Both the position numbers and the translations under genes were made by a program. DNA of 64,000 bases from Dactylorhiza incarnata (lineage: Eukaryota > Streptophyta > Magnoliopsida > Asparagales > Orchidaceae). Location: positions 3,262,501 to 3,326,500 of the forward strand of contig JAWHQI010000228.1 of assembly GCA_033032865.1 (NCBI GenBank). Reading direction: 5' to 3'. Shown piece after piece: positions 34,844-45,298 of this stretch. Under the pieces are notes generated by a model, which saw only the letters and a list, made by a program, of their open reading frames with translations, searched no databases and was not told the origin of the DNA. The stretch's first letter is position 1, and every line of letters starts with the position of its first letter.

Positions 34844-37461
34844 CTACTTAGATGGACCCTGGGAAGAGCATTCTTCATCTTTGGACTTCCTCTTCCTAGC
34901 TTCAACAGCAGCCTTGATCTTCTCCTTTACTTTGAAATATAGAAGAGGCTTGGGAAGATATCTTGGGGGAATCCTTACAGGAGTTTCCCTTCTCACCAAG
35001 TTTTCTTTGAGAATCCTTTCCCTTAAGGATTCCCTCTCAAGGTGCTTAATCCATTCAGCAGCTGAGTAGACATGGTCAATGTCCTTCATTGGATTTCCAT
35101 GGCTAACCCAAGTATTGACAACAATTGTGTCCAACTCCAGATTGTCATCTTCATGGAGTGGATCCTCTAATCTTTCCATTCTTTTCTGGGCCATATACTC
35201 TTCAGCAATTTGAATGCCCTCTGCCCTTCTCCTCTTTGCTGCTCTCTCATCAGCAATCAGATTTGATTGACTTTGGAAGTCAAAGTCTTCATTTCTATTA
35301 GGGTTCAAGATTGGAAGATTCAAAGCAATTCTTGTTCCTTGCAGCACTTTTAAGCTTGAGTCCCACTAATTATCAGTAACCTTTCTGACCATGGTAAGGA
35401 TGTTTTCTTGAATAGCATTGGAAGCATTGTTGACCACTTCCACCACTTGCTTGCTGGCTTTTGCTTGATTGGAGAGTATCATCTTGTGGGCAAACTCCAA
35501 GTTGTTATACAGCTGTGTGTGAGCTCCTTTCAGCTTAGCATGTAGATTGGTAATCTTCTCCTCCCCTTCTTTGCTATTTTCCACAATCTTCTTCTCTATT
35601 TCAGAGTGTTGATTTATTATGGATTGGGAGAGAGTTTGAAAGGTGCTATCCACATCATCCAAAATACTTTCCTTGACCTTGTCAATATGGGTCATGACAT
35701 GGCTGCTAGATGTGTTAGCCACTTGTGACATTCTGGCAACAGCTTTTTCCCAGACATTTTCATTTTTGTAGAGCTGATTCTTTACATATGTGATGTCTTT
35801 TGTGGAATCCCCTTGATGGTCTGCAATATTCTTCAGAACTGTGTGCTGGGCAGCAATTGTATTTTTGGCCATTTCAAACCATCTTGTCATTTGCAGAAGG
35901 ATATGATCTGATGCAGTTTTGACATCATTAACCTGGGCATTCAGCTCAGTTCTCACTGCAACCACTCTTGACTCCATTCTTTGCTCACTGGCCTGGATCT
36001 CTTGAGTCAATGAAGCTCTTGTTGCATACAATTCATCCCTTATCTGAGCAGAGACATCATGGACCTTTCCAGCAACAATCTCTTTCATAGACAACATATG
36101 ACCCTCAATCATGGTTTGTATTGAGTTTAACAGGTCAGATGTGTCCAGAATAGCAACTGGCCTTTCCTGGGCCAATTCCTTTTCAACCACCTCTTTAGCT
36201 CTACTATGAGCAATATCCCTTCCATTATCAGGGATCTGCTCCTCCTCAGATGGGGCATTAGGTGTACCTTGAAGATTTGGGGGGGTTGGTTCCTGTTGAT
36301 GTTCCTCCCCACTAGCATACCCACCTTCACCTTCATAGGAAGGGCTATGCTCCCCCTCACTTGGGGCATCCATAGATGGAGAGTTTTGTCTAAGGTCACC
36401 TGAAAAATGATTGATGAGTTTAAACACCTAGACTATACTATTGATAGAGAGGAGAGGCCTAAATGAAATCCTAATTTACCATGGATAGGTGAATTGGGAA
36501 CTTCATCTTCAGCTTGAGGAACAACTGGATCATTATTCATCTGAGTTGGCTCAGGATTGGGTTCAACTCTTCCTTGGGGCTCCTCCTCCCTTCTTATCCT
36601 AGGAACATCTTCATTGTCCATATTCATTGGGCTGCTGGCAGATCTAAGGTTAGACCCATGAATGTCCTCATTGTCAGACCCATCGGATTTTGAGGATGAA
36701 TCAGATTTCTGCTGAGATGACTTTTTCTTCTTTTCCTTTGCCACAGATGGCTGACTCATAGGGAGCACTCTGGAGAATCTATCCAGAGTCTTAATGTCCA
36801 TTCTTTTGAGATAATGGAGATTGGACCCCTTTGAATTTGCAAAAGTTTCTGAATATCTATTCTGTAGGTACAGAGATAGAATTCTTCCCATATTGGGGGC
36901 TTGCAGACATTCCTTTATCCTTTGAAAAATAACTTCTCCCCATGATGTTTTCTTGGACAAAATTATCCTAGTCATTAGTTCAAACATGAACTGTAATACA
37001 GTGTCATGTGAACCTGGCTTGCATAGGATGGCTTTGCCCACTATGTCAGACAACAGTTTCCCCTGTTGATTGAAGAACTTCCTCCTTAGACAACTAATCT
37101 TAGCATCACTGTACCCTGTCCATTTTAGGGCAGTCTGCTTGTCCTTTTCAGATATCTCCTCCTCTTCAGTTTTACTGCAGGGAGTTAATTTCAGTCCTTT
37201 CTCCAGCCTTTTGGCTGTTATCTTTATCTTCTCAGTTCCTATCTTGGACTTCAGGATGGTTTTGGAAGGAGATAATTTGACATTGCTGAACCAATCCAGA
37301 ACTTCAGTTCTGAGAATGCAGCAGGGTTCAGATAGCATATGCTCCAGACCTTGAGCTTCCATCAGATGAATCACTTGTTTTATTTCGTCTGGGGCATGAG
37401 AGAATCCGTCTCTGACGATTTCGTAGCCCTCCAAGAGATCTTTTGAACCTTTTGGGGCCAT
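34844..37461 (-). CDS. RE11 env-like / third ORF, two exons, one stop
   Basis: It stands between RNase H and the 3' LTR, the place of the env-like ORF in Sireviruses. Exon 1 is 37461-36480 (MAPKGSKDLLEG, conserved-looking WFSNVKLS, TWGEVIF-like TSWGEVIFQRI, then a Ser/Lys-rich and acidic region). A donor GTAAAT at 36479 and acceptor TTTTTCAG ending at 36400 define an 80-bp intron that joins the frames in phase. Exon 2 is 36399-34844, a long helical, probably coiled-coil segment, then a basic tail with KRRR and EARKRKSK. One TAG (35366-35368) breaks exon 2; the frame continues in phase on both sides. I see no signal peptide or membrane helix, so a true envelope role is doubtful. Without the stop it would be about 845 residues. 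Confidence 0.75.
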
Positions 37462-37804
37462 GGAAGCAGAAAATCGAGGCGCTGAGACGGGAGAGAAGAT
37501 GAATCATCTCGGCGGCTATGGTTTTGACTGTGTGGTGTGTTTCAAGTCACAGTGTATCTATTTATAGGATTTCAGTTTCGTTTTTATTAACCCTAGGTTT
37601 TTAGACTTAATTACCTTATTGTGTTAAGGAAATTTGGGTTAATTAACGATTGATTATAAGATTTCAGATTGAACATATCCCATCTCAGCGGTTCAGCTGA
37701 GACGGAGACCTAGGCCGCTGGGATAGTGAACTGTCAACTGCTGGGACAGATTGCTCGTCTCAGCGGTTCAGCTGGGATTTTTCCCAGCTGATTCAGCTGA
37801 ACAT
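37462..37804 (-). promoter_or_regulatory. Putative own promoter of the RE11 env-like ORF
   Basis: A minus-strand TATA box CCTATAAATAG (37558-37568) lies about 100 bp before the ATG. Further upstream are GTCTCAGCGGTT/GCTGAGAC boxes at 37682-37704 and 37757-37779, the same palindrome that is arrayed upstream of the LTR TATA box, at similar distance. Surrounding sequence is not LTR-like. Confidence 0.5.
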
Positions 37805-37968
37805 GCTTCTACAGTTTAGCTGATCATAAGGTTTAGACCTAATGTAGATATTTTGGCTGAAGAAATGTCCTAGTCATGTCACTAAGTTGTAATGTGTAAT
37901 AATGTAAAGTTTTATAATTCACAATTCAGAATCAACAATAGTGACAACTACTACTCATACATTTAGGA

Positions 37969-38237
37969 CTATTCCATACTACGCATGCCAAGATCAATTT
38001 TGAAAGCATTAAATTTAGATTCATCCAGTGGCTTTGTAAAGATATCAGCTACTTGTTTGTCAGTGGGGACAAATTCAAGACATATATCTTTACATTCTAC
38101 ATGTTCTCTAATAAAATGATATCTAATCTCTATATGTTTTGTCCTGCTATGCGAGACAGGATTTTTAGCAATAGAGATTGCACTTGATGAATCACAGTAT
38201 AAAGGAGATTCTCTTACCTTGAGGTTGTAATCCTCCA
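37969..38237 (-). pseudogene. pol: RE11 RNase H end
   Basis: It continues the RT/RNase H frame across RE12: LEDYNL, then LYCDSSSAISIAKNPVSHSRTKHIEIRYHFIRE and VADIFTKPLDESKF, the standard copia RNase H end. The join at the duplicated CTCCA (38233-38237 and 52402-52406) restores the frame. It ends with a normal stop after GMRSME; from 37805 to 37968 is non-coding. Confidence 0.92.
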
Positions 38238-39082
38238 TGTTGAGTCCGAGATTGTACCTCCGAGGGAAACCGGAGGCTGCGGGTTGCCGGTTACTTTTTG
38301 TGTAGAAAGATGAGACCGCTAGCAGCGGTCAAGGCCAGACTTCGCCCGCCGCGGCAAATGCCACTCCTGCGACGGGCTTTCCTTTGATTAAAGAAAAGTG
38401 GTTACAGCGGGCTGCAAGTGCAGAAAAAAGAGAAGCCGGCCGGTCAGACAGTCCGCAAGACGTGAAACTCGAGACCGCAGCCCAAACAAGCGAGCTCCTG
38501 GATTCGAGTGTGCCTGTCTTGTGAACAGTGCCGCCCCCTATTTATAGGCTTGGGGGCCTGCCCGAATGGGCAGGGATAAAATAACCACCTGCCCGGGTAT
38601 AGGAGAAACGGGCAGGCGGTGACGGGATGCACAAAGAAGAAAAAAGAAAGAGGCCGCGCGGCTTGGCGGCTTGTTCTTCCGACCTATCCGGCCTGAGGCT
38701 GAAGATACCGGGACCAAGTCAATGATTCAGACCGGGCGGTCTCTTGCTTGAGACCGCGGTCTTTTTCTGGACATAGCTTGGCTGATCTTCAGAAGGTAAC
38801 CCAAGTAGTCTCCGATCTGAAACTGCGGCTTGCTCTTCTGGGTTTGAATCTTGAATCTCTATAGCACTACCCGCGCGGCCTCCTTCCTGAGACCGCGGAT
38901 AGCCTTCTTACTTTGGCCTTTGACGACCTTCACTCTTGGGGGCGGTCCGAAACTGACCTCAGACCACCCGGTCTGGTTTACCTCGAGCTGAGAGCCACCG
39001 ATCCTGGAACCCAGCGGCCTGACCCAGCGGTTCGCCCGGTCCGAAAGTGATTCAACCCGAGAAGCGGTTTTCCGGGTAAACA
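38238..39082 (-). repeat. RE12 3' LTR
   Basis: 845 bp, plus-strand TGTTGAGTCCGAG to CCGGGTAAACA. A minus-strand TATA box CCTATAAATAG is at 38538-38548. It has many GACCGC/GCGGTC palindromes, for example at 38310-38332. Confidence 0.95.
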
Positions 39083-39092
39083 TAATCCCCGC

Positions 39093-39126
39093 ATATTTTC
39101 AAATCTCAAGAGGATTTCGAAAATAT
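39093..39126. other. RE12 stem-loop beside the polypurine tract
   Basis: Arms ATATTTTCAAATC (39093-39105) and GATTTCGAAAATAT (39113-39126) with one bulged C. It lies 10 bp from the LTR. RE4 has an equivalent stem. Confidence 0.7.
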
Positions 39127-39166
39127 AAAATTTAGCCGGGAGACCGCTCCGACTTGCCCTGAATTC

Positions 39167-39174
39167 TATAAGAG
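39167..39174 (+). promoter_or_regulatory. Candidate TATA box for aORF1
   Basis: TATAAGAG, plus strand, 103 bp before the aORF1 ATG. No other TATA-like sequence lies closer. Inference only. Confidence 0.4.
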
Positions 39175-39269
39175 AACCAGAGAACTCATTCTGCAGAGTT
39201 TTTTCCGAAATCACGGGATATTGCTCGCCAGCTGCGGTTGGAACTTTTAAGACCGGTAATTCTTCGATC

Positions 39270-41363
39270 ATGGATTTCCTAGACGCCGTGTTAGACCGCG
39301 TGGATCCCGCCGGGGATCAGAAGAAGGTGGAAGGTCAAAGGCGCGAATTGACTGAGAGGTTACAGAAGGACAAAGAACAGCAGGACCGGAAAGACCGAAA
39401 AAAGAGGAAGCGGACTGAGAAAGCCGTGACGGATAATTCCAAGTCCGTAGCAGGCTCAACAATTCCCAAGACTCCTACGGAGCCCGCAGCGGACAGTTCG
39501 GGGCCTCCCCCCAGCGATCTTGGCCAACCGGCTGCTAGCCCGCTGAACAAAGGGGAGGTCGCCCCTTCTGGAAAAGTTGACTCCAATAGCCCTTCGAAGA
39601 AGGTCGGCGAGGCCGACTCGTTTGACATGGAAATTACCCCATCCGGGAACCCCCATTTGCTAGTCAGAGGCTTGGGGGAGGAGGCGGTTAATTCTCCAAG
39701 GCCGGGCGAACTGAGTGCTCCTTTGTCCGTGGACGACTACCCCAGTCCCCCCAAAGAGGTTAGCCCAGCTCCAGGTAAGAAAGAGAGGAAGAGGAAGAAG
39801 ACCGAGTCAGTGACCGAGCGAATAACCAAGAGGGTCAAAAAACTAGCCTCCAAGGAAAGGGCGGCCTTTAAGAAACCGGCCGAATCCCTCCTCCAGACCA
39901 ATTCTCGGTTGAAAGAAGAGCTTGGCCTAGCGACTCCTCCAGCCGCTAAGGTAAATGACTCGCCTGCTACCCCTGATGCGAAAACGGGCGACCTACCTCC
40001 GGACTCGGCGAGTAGCTTATCACTTAATGGGATCTTTCAGGACATGGATGAGCTGATGGGGCGAGATAAGCTTCTTGACAGCCCGATGTCTTCAAAGCGA
40101 GCTGTTTCCACTACAGATAACACAGCCCATCCTGAGGAGACCGCTCGGACGGAGGTCGAAGAGCGGGAAGCTGCTGCCCGGACCGCCCTGGAGGTCGAAG
40201 AGCGAGAGGCTGCTGCCCGGACCGCCCTGGAGGTCGAAAAAAGAGCGAGGGAACTCGGAGAAGTATTGAAAGTGCCGGCGGAGATCCCCTCGGTGATGAC
40301 CGGTGAGGAGATAATGATGGTAAAGAATGAAGGAGCGGAGCGGGTTTTGGACAAGCCGCTGCGGCCTGATCCTTTCGCACCAGGTAAGCGTTCCACGGAT
40401 TATAAAGATGTCCGCTTCTTCATTCCGCGGCCTCGCCGTAATAAATTGTTGAACCCGCCGCCAAGCTTCTTTCCCTTAGCGGCCTGGTCCCCTTCCGCTA
40501 GGCAGAAAACGGAGAAACTCTGGCGTGAGCAACGTCGGAAGATGGACCCGGAACGGTCTAAGCGGCCTGTGCGCCCAGGCATTGATCTTATATTTATGTT
40601 CGTTTTGTATGTTTATGGCGTTGTATGCTCTTGCTCCTTATAACCCGAGCGGCCTTTTGCAGATAGCGAGGAGCAGATCGCGAAGCCGGGCGACCTTGAG
40701 GCCAGCCTGCCTCCATTAGTCTCCCCGATACCAATCTGTGCGACGACTTCGCAAGAAGGGCCGCAACTGTTCGAGCGTCTCGAGGAGGATCTGGTGAATC
40801 TGAGGGCCCGCTTGAAGGAGGTGGAAGACTGGGAGGCCGGTACTCGGATTGCTCTGGAGGCCGAGCGAATGGCGAGGGGGGAGGCTGAAGAGACGCTGAA
40901 GGCTCAGCTTGAGGCCGCGCGAGCTACGGTGGAGGCCGAGAAGAGAGCCAGGGTGGCGCAAGTCGCCACTCTGACCGCTCAGCTCGAGAAGGAGAAGAAA
41001 ACATCGGCTAAGTTCGAGGAAGACTCGAAACACTACCAGGATAAATTCCTGCGGTTAACCAGGGAAGTCTCTGCGAGCCGACGAGGTATGGATGATGGGA
41101 TGCAGGTTGTCAGCCGCCCGACTATTGGGGCGGGCTCAAATCCTCCCCCGGTTCGGGCGGCTGATCCTATGATTGATGAGGCCACCGCAACCCCCCGCAT
41201 GATTCCCGCTATGCGGGTTGAAAGGGATGCCGGGCGGCTTCATAGCACAATCAACCATCTCCATTACCATACCAGCCAGATTTATTCCCTTCTGAACACC
41301 ACCAGCGACCAGGTCGCGCGACTTCACAGAGAAGATGTCTCCCCTGAACACCGTCAGTCGTGA
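39270..41363 (+). CDS. RE12 antisense gene aORF1, two exons, charged coiled-coil protein
   Basis: Exon 1 is 39270-40383 (MDFLDAVLDRVDP start). The strong donor CAG|GTAAGC at 40384 and acceptor CTTTTGCAG ending 40662 define a 279-bp intron. Splicing joins the frame exactly into exon 2, 40663-41363, giving 604 residues with no internal stop. Without splicing the frame ends at 40643. The protein is very charged: basic N-terminal region (DRKDRKKRKRTEK), Pro/Ser-rich acidic middle, a 13-residue Ala/Glu repeat (VEEREAAARTALE, twice), and a C-terminal coiled coil (EKRARVAQVATLTAQLEKEKK). A diverged homologue of its end is in RE13 (61011-61332). Transcribed opposite to gag-pol. Function unknown. Confidence 0.8.
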
Positions 41364-41664
41364 TCGGCTTTTGAGAACAATTTGTATTGTAAATGCGGCT
41401 TGTTGATTCGGCCTTTGTTTGAACAATGCTTCTTTTTATTCTATCTTTTATTTGAATAACCCGTGCGGGTTCTTGTTTTGGCCGCTGTGTTTGTGTTATG
41501 TCTCTTTTGTGCCTTATCCGAACTGATTTCAGGTCGCACGATCTGTGTTGTGTGCTTGCTTTTATTTCCTTTGCTTCTTTTGTTTTTCTGGTGAGTCTAA
41601 CCATGCAGGCAATTGACCGCGCGGTTAGAAATGTATAGCCGTAGCACAATTTTACTATTTGCAG

Positions 41665-41711
41665 ATCGTAAAAATCTATAAGTAGGGACTCTTCGAAGTC
41701 ATTTTTACGAT
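41665..41711. other. Inverted repeat upstream of aORF2
   Basis: Perfect 11-bp arms ATCGTAAAAAT (41665-41675) and ATTTTTACGAT (41701-41711). The 25-nt loop contains a TATA-like TATAAGTAG (41677-41685). The aORF2 ATG is at 41718. Confidence 0.85.
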
Positions 41712-41717
41712 TTCCAG

Positions 41718-43582
41718 ATGGCGCGATCTAAGAACATGTCGCAGCGGCCTGTTAAGGTTAAAGCCGTTCGAGCGGATGCGGCCTTAGCCTTTCATTCGGC
41801 GGACCACCCAGAGTGTCGACTCACCCAGAGCGAACTGGATGAATTCATTGCGAAACACATGGCAGGGAGTAACCTGCTCGCGCGGCTCCCTTTGCGCGAC
41901 GAGCGGATTAACTCTTCCAATCCGCACCAAATAGCCGTCCCAGTCGACCACTTCGAATATGGCTTCAAATTTCCGCTGCCACTTGAAGTCATAGCCATCT
42001 TCGACCATTACGGGGTTGTACCCGGCCAACTTCCACCGAACTCCATCGCCTCCATATACAGTTTCATATCTTACCTCCGGTTCGAGCGAACCAGTTTTTC
42101 TCTTGATCTTTTCAGGAAGTTCTTCTCGGTGCGGGCTGTCACCGCCGTGGGGACTTCAACTTTCAGGGGGCATCTCTACTTTGGATGCCACGGACTGAAA
42201 ATTGTCAACCTGGCGAACAAGGTCTCGGACTGGTCGGAGCGGTTCGTGATGCTCGAAGGCAACTTCGGGCTGTTGCAAACCAACCCGCAAGTTCGGGGGG
42301 AAGAGGCCTTCCAGATCCCCCAGGTTGGACAGATCGAGAAGGACACCTTCACTTTCCTTGAGAACGAGCGGTTGGACATTAATCATTACATCTCGCTGTT
42401 CTCAGAGCTAGGGGATGTCCTCCCCGAGCACAGTAAGTTCTTTTAGACCGCTTGTATATGACCGCGCGGACTGCTTTGCTAAAACTTCTTATCTTGCCTT
42501 GTAGCTGCCCACATCGTTCCTGCGAACAAGCCGGTCACTCCGGCCGTCCCGGTTTTGACCCAGAGGGAGAAAAGGCAGTGGCGAAACAGGTCGCCATCAT
42601 CAGAGGAAGAGGGCCCGGCGTCCTCTGATGAATATGAGCTCCTTCGTTCCTGCGGAAACCCGCCCGACCTGCAGGGCAACCCGACTGTCCTCTGGCATAG
42701 GGATGGGAGCCGCATCCGGGTGTCCACTGCACTTCCCGCATGGGGGAGTGACAAAATTAACCGCCATGCGCTAGCTGCCGGGGCCGCTATGTATGGCCGA
42801 AAGACTTTGAAGAAACTGAGGAAGACCCCGGAAGAAGAGCTTCCTCGGCTAGCGGCGCAAGCCGGCGCATGGGGGTTCGCGGCCAATCACTTCATGGCCT
42901 TGTCGCACAGGCGACTGTTTTCTGTCCAGAAACTTCTGGAGAAGAAATACGAGGAGCAGGTCGCGGAGAATGCGCGGCTTCAAGAAGAGAACGCGCGGCT
43001 TCAAGAAGTCGTGGCGGTGAGTTTGACAAACGATGACGCGGCTTCTTTTATTCAGACCGAGCGACCTGATTTATTATGTTTCTTTTCTTTTTCGCAGAAA
43101 CAATATGAGATGACCAACCCGGCCTTCCAAGACGAGGTGTTGCCTCATGTGGCCCAAGGGATCAACAAAGCTTTGGGCCTTATGGAAGACCGGGGCGGTC
43201 TGTGCGAAGGGTTCGGGGGTACAACCTTCTCCGACCTCTTCCCTGCCCTGAAGGTTCAGCTCGATGAGATCAGCCGAAGGCAGAAGGGAAAAGCCAAGGT
43301 AGGCGAGGAGGCTGAAGCGACGCGGGCAGGGAGATCGTACTCCATCAAGGAGGTGATAGAAGTGATGAAGCCGCTGAGGAGGTCGACGCGGACGATGATG
43401 CTGATGACGGTGATGATGACGACAGCTTGTCCTCCGGAACAACTGGCTCTGCTAGTAAGACCGGGCGGTCAAGTGGTAGCGATTCATCGGACTACTCTTC
43501 CACGTCAAGTGAAGGTTATTCGCCCGACGTCAATGCGGACTCGATTTCTCCTGTCAAGAAGAAGAAGAAGTCGGCAGAATAG
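41718..43582 (+). CDS. RE12 antisense gene aORF2, three exons, putative gypsy-type transposon domain
   Basis: Exon 1 is 41718-42432, intron 1 42433-42504 (GTAAGT…CTTGTAG), exon 2 42505-43016, intron 2 43017-43097 (GTGAGT…TTCGCAG), exon 3 from 43098. Exons 1 and 2 encode a domain that looks like the plant 'putative gypsy type transposon' family (Pfam PF04195 from memory): FKFPLPLEVIAIFDHYGVVPGQLPPNS, SLDLFRKFFSVR, WSERFVMLEG. A coiled coil with NARLQEENARLQE follows, then an acidic Ser-rich tail that lies in a frame shifted from the first 70 residues of exon 3 (tail in frame to TAG at 43580), so a 1-2 nt change near 43300-43370 breaks this copy. RE13 has the same exon plan. Role in the element unknown. 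Confidence 0.82.
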
Positions 43583-45298
43583 TGTCTTTGTTTTTAACTT
43601 CATTTTTGTACAACCCCGGTCTTTTTTTGTTAGCCGGGCGGTTAACTTTTTGTCAAAATATTTAAAGAAATGAATAGAAATTCTACCTGTTTGATCGACC
43701 TTTTAGTATTACTTACTTGTGGCTGATGTTTTGTTTCTTTTCTTTCTTTTCACCTTTTGCTTTTTACGATCTAGCAGTGCGGTTACTCTGATCTGAGCAT
43801 AAGTGATGATTTGATGATCTTGGACGATCTATATTCGAACCGTACGATTACTCATTTAGGTCTCAACACGTCTGATTTCTGATAATATGAACCATAACAT
43901 ATAGACTCATGCGACTATAATATAGATCGGGCGGCTTCTTATCGTTCAGATATATTTTATCCTTGTCGATGTAAATAACGAATCATAACTTTTTGCCTTA
44001 AGAAGTAGTTCAACTCGATCGATTGAAGAATAATCCGGGCGATCAGATATTTAGATCTTGAGATATCCAACCCAATTAACTGTAAGAGATATGTAATGGC
44101 CGCCTGGTTGGAATACAAACCCGAGCAATATATTCAGATCCAGAAATATCCAATTCAATAGAATGGAGGGATAGATAAACCCGACCGGTCAGAACATAAC
44201 CCGAGCAATCATATAATTAGCTCCATAAATATCCAATTTATAACGGACGGATAAACTCGCCCGGTCCAAGAAATACCCAGATCATAAAAAATTGACAGGA
44301 CCGCCCGGTCAGAATACAACCCGGGTAACCATGTAATTATCCAGAAATATCCCAATTTGTACACAATCAGACCGTTCGGTTTAAAAGTTCAGACCGCCCG
44401 ATCTTGATATCACAACCCTTTTTTAGGGTAGGAGAACACCTGCACCTGTTTTAATAATATCTTCCCCGGATGGTTTTATACCAAAAACCACAAGAGGTGA
44501 ATACCTTCCTGTAGGGAAAAAGGATAATCTACAGGCTCAGATGACCAAGTGGGCAGGTGGGCCTCGGCGGCGAACATTGCTTTCCTCAAGTGGTCATAAG
44601 AGCTGTAGAAATAAAGAGAAACAAGTACAGACCCAGATGACCAAGTGGGCAGGTGGGCCTAGGCGGCGAACATTGCTTTCCTCAAGTGGTCATAAGGGCT
44701 GTAAGCGACTCGATTGCTCTCTTGCCTAGGGCTACAAGCCGAGTTGATCAATTGGGCAGGTGGGCCTAGGCGGCGAACATTGCTTTCCTCAGAGAGATCA
44801 ACTCAGTTGTGGGTCCCGCTTAGGCATCGCTTGAGAGTACTTTGGAGTATTCGATAGTCACAGACTAAGATGATCAGTTGGGCAGGTGTGGTTATGCCGC
44901 GGGGGCTATACCGACATTGCTTTCCTCAGAAGGATCATCGAAGCTGTAATTATATCCCCCTCGGGGCATGATAGAGCCAACATTCACCTAGACCTCCCTT
45001 GATGCAGGGGTGTGTCGGATATCAGCCGGGATCCAAGGTTCTGAAGACCACCGCACGGGAATTGGCAAGCTACCACTACACGTGTGCGAAAACTCCCCGC
45101 TACACATGATCTTCATGGTTTTACGCTAATGACTACAATCCGAGGGGGTTCGAGCAGAACTTGGCGATGTCTCCGTGGTTCAGTGAGTTTGATATATGAG
45201 AAAATGCAGAAACAAAACATCAGACATGGAGAAGTGTCAGTATGGAGCTTCTTATTAAAATATCCCAAAAAAAACTGTAGAAAAGTAAGGAAGACATT
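43583..45298. other. RE12 spacer between pol and antisense genes
   Basis: Non-coding. The part 43900-44420 has loosely repeated words (ATATCCAA, CCGCCCGGTC, ACCCGAGCAA). The part 44536-44950 is a tandem array (separate entry). Rest without visible features. Confidence 0.75.
44536..44950. repeat. About 100-bp tandem repeat in RE12 spacer
   Basis: Four copies beginning GATGACCAAGTGGGCAGG or similar at 44540, 44636, 44742 and 44870, each with CGAACATTGCTTTCCTCA. Spacing is 96, 106 and 128 bp, so units vary in length. Confidence 0.9.

Noticed and set aside
34844..37461. True viral envelope protein
   Set aside because: No signal peptide, transmembrane helix or furin-type site seen; only position supports the env-like label.
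39270..43582. Host gene between retroelements
   Set aside because: The same gene pair recurs in RE13 (and aORF1 in RE4) in the same place relative to Tat sequences, so it belongs to the element.
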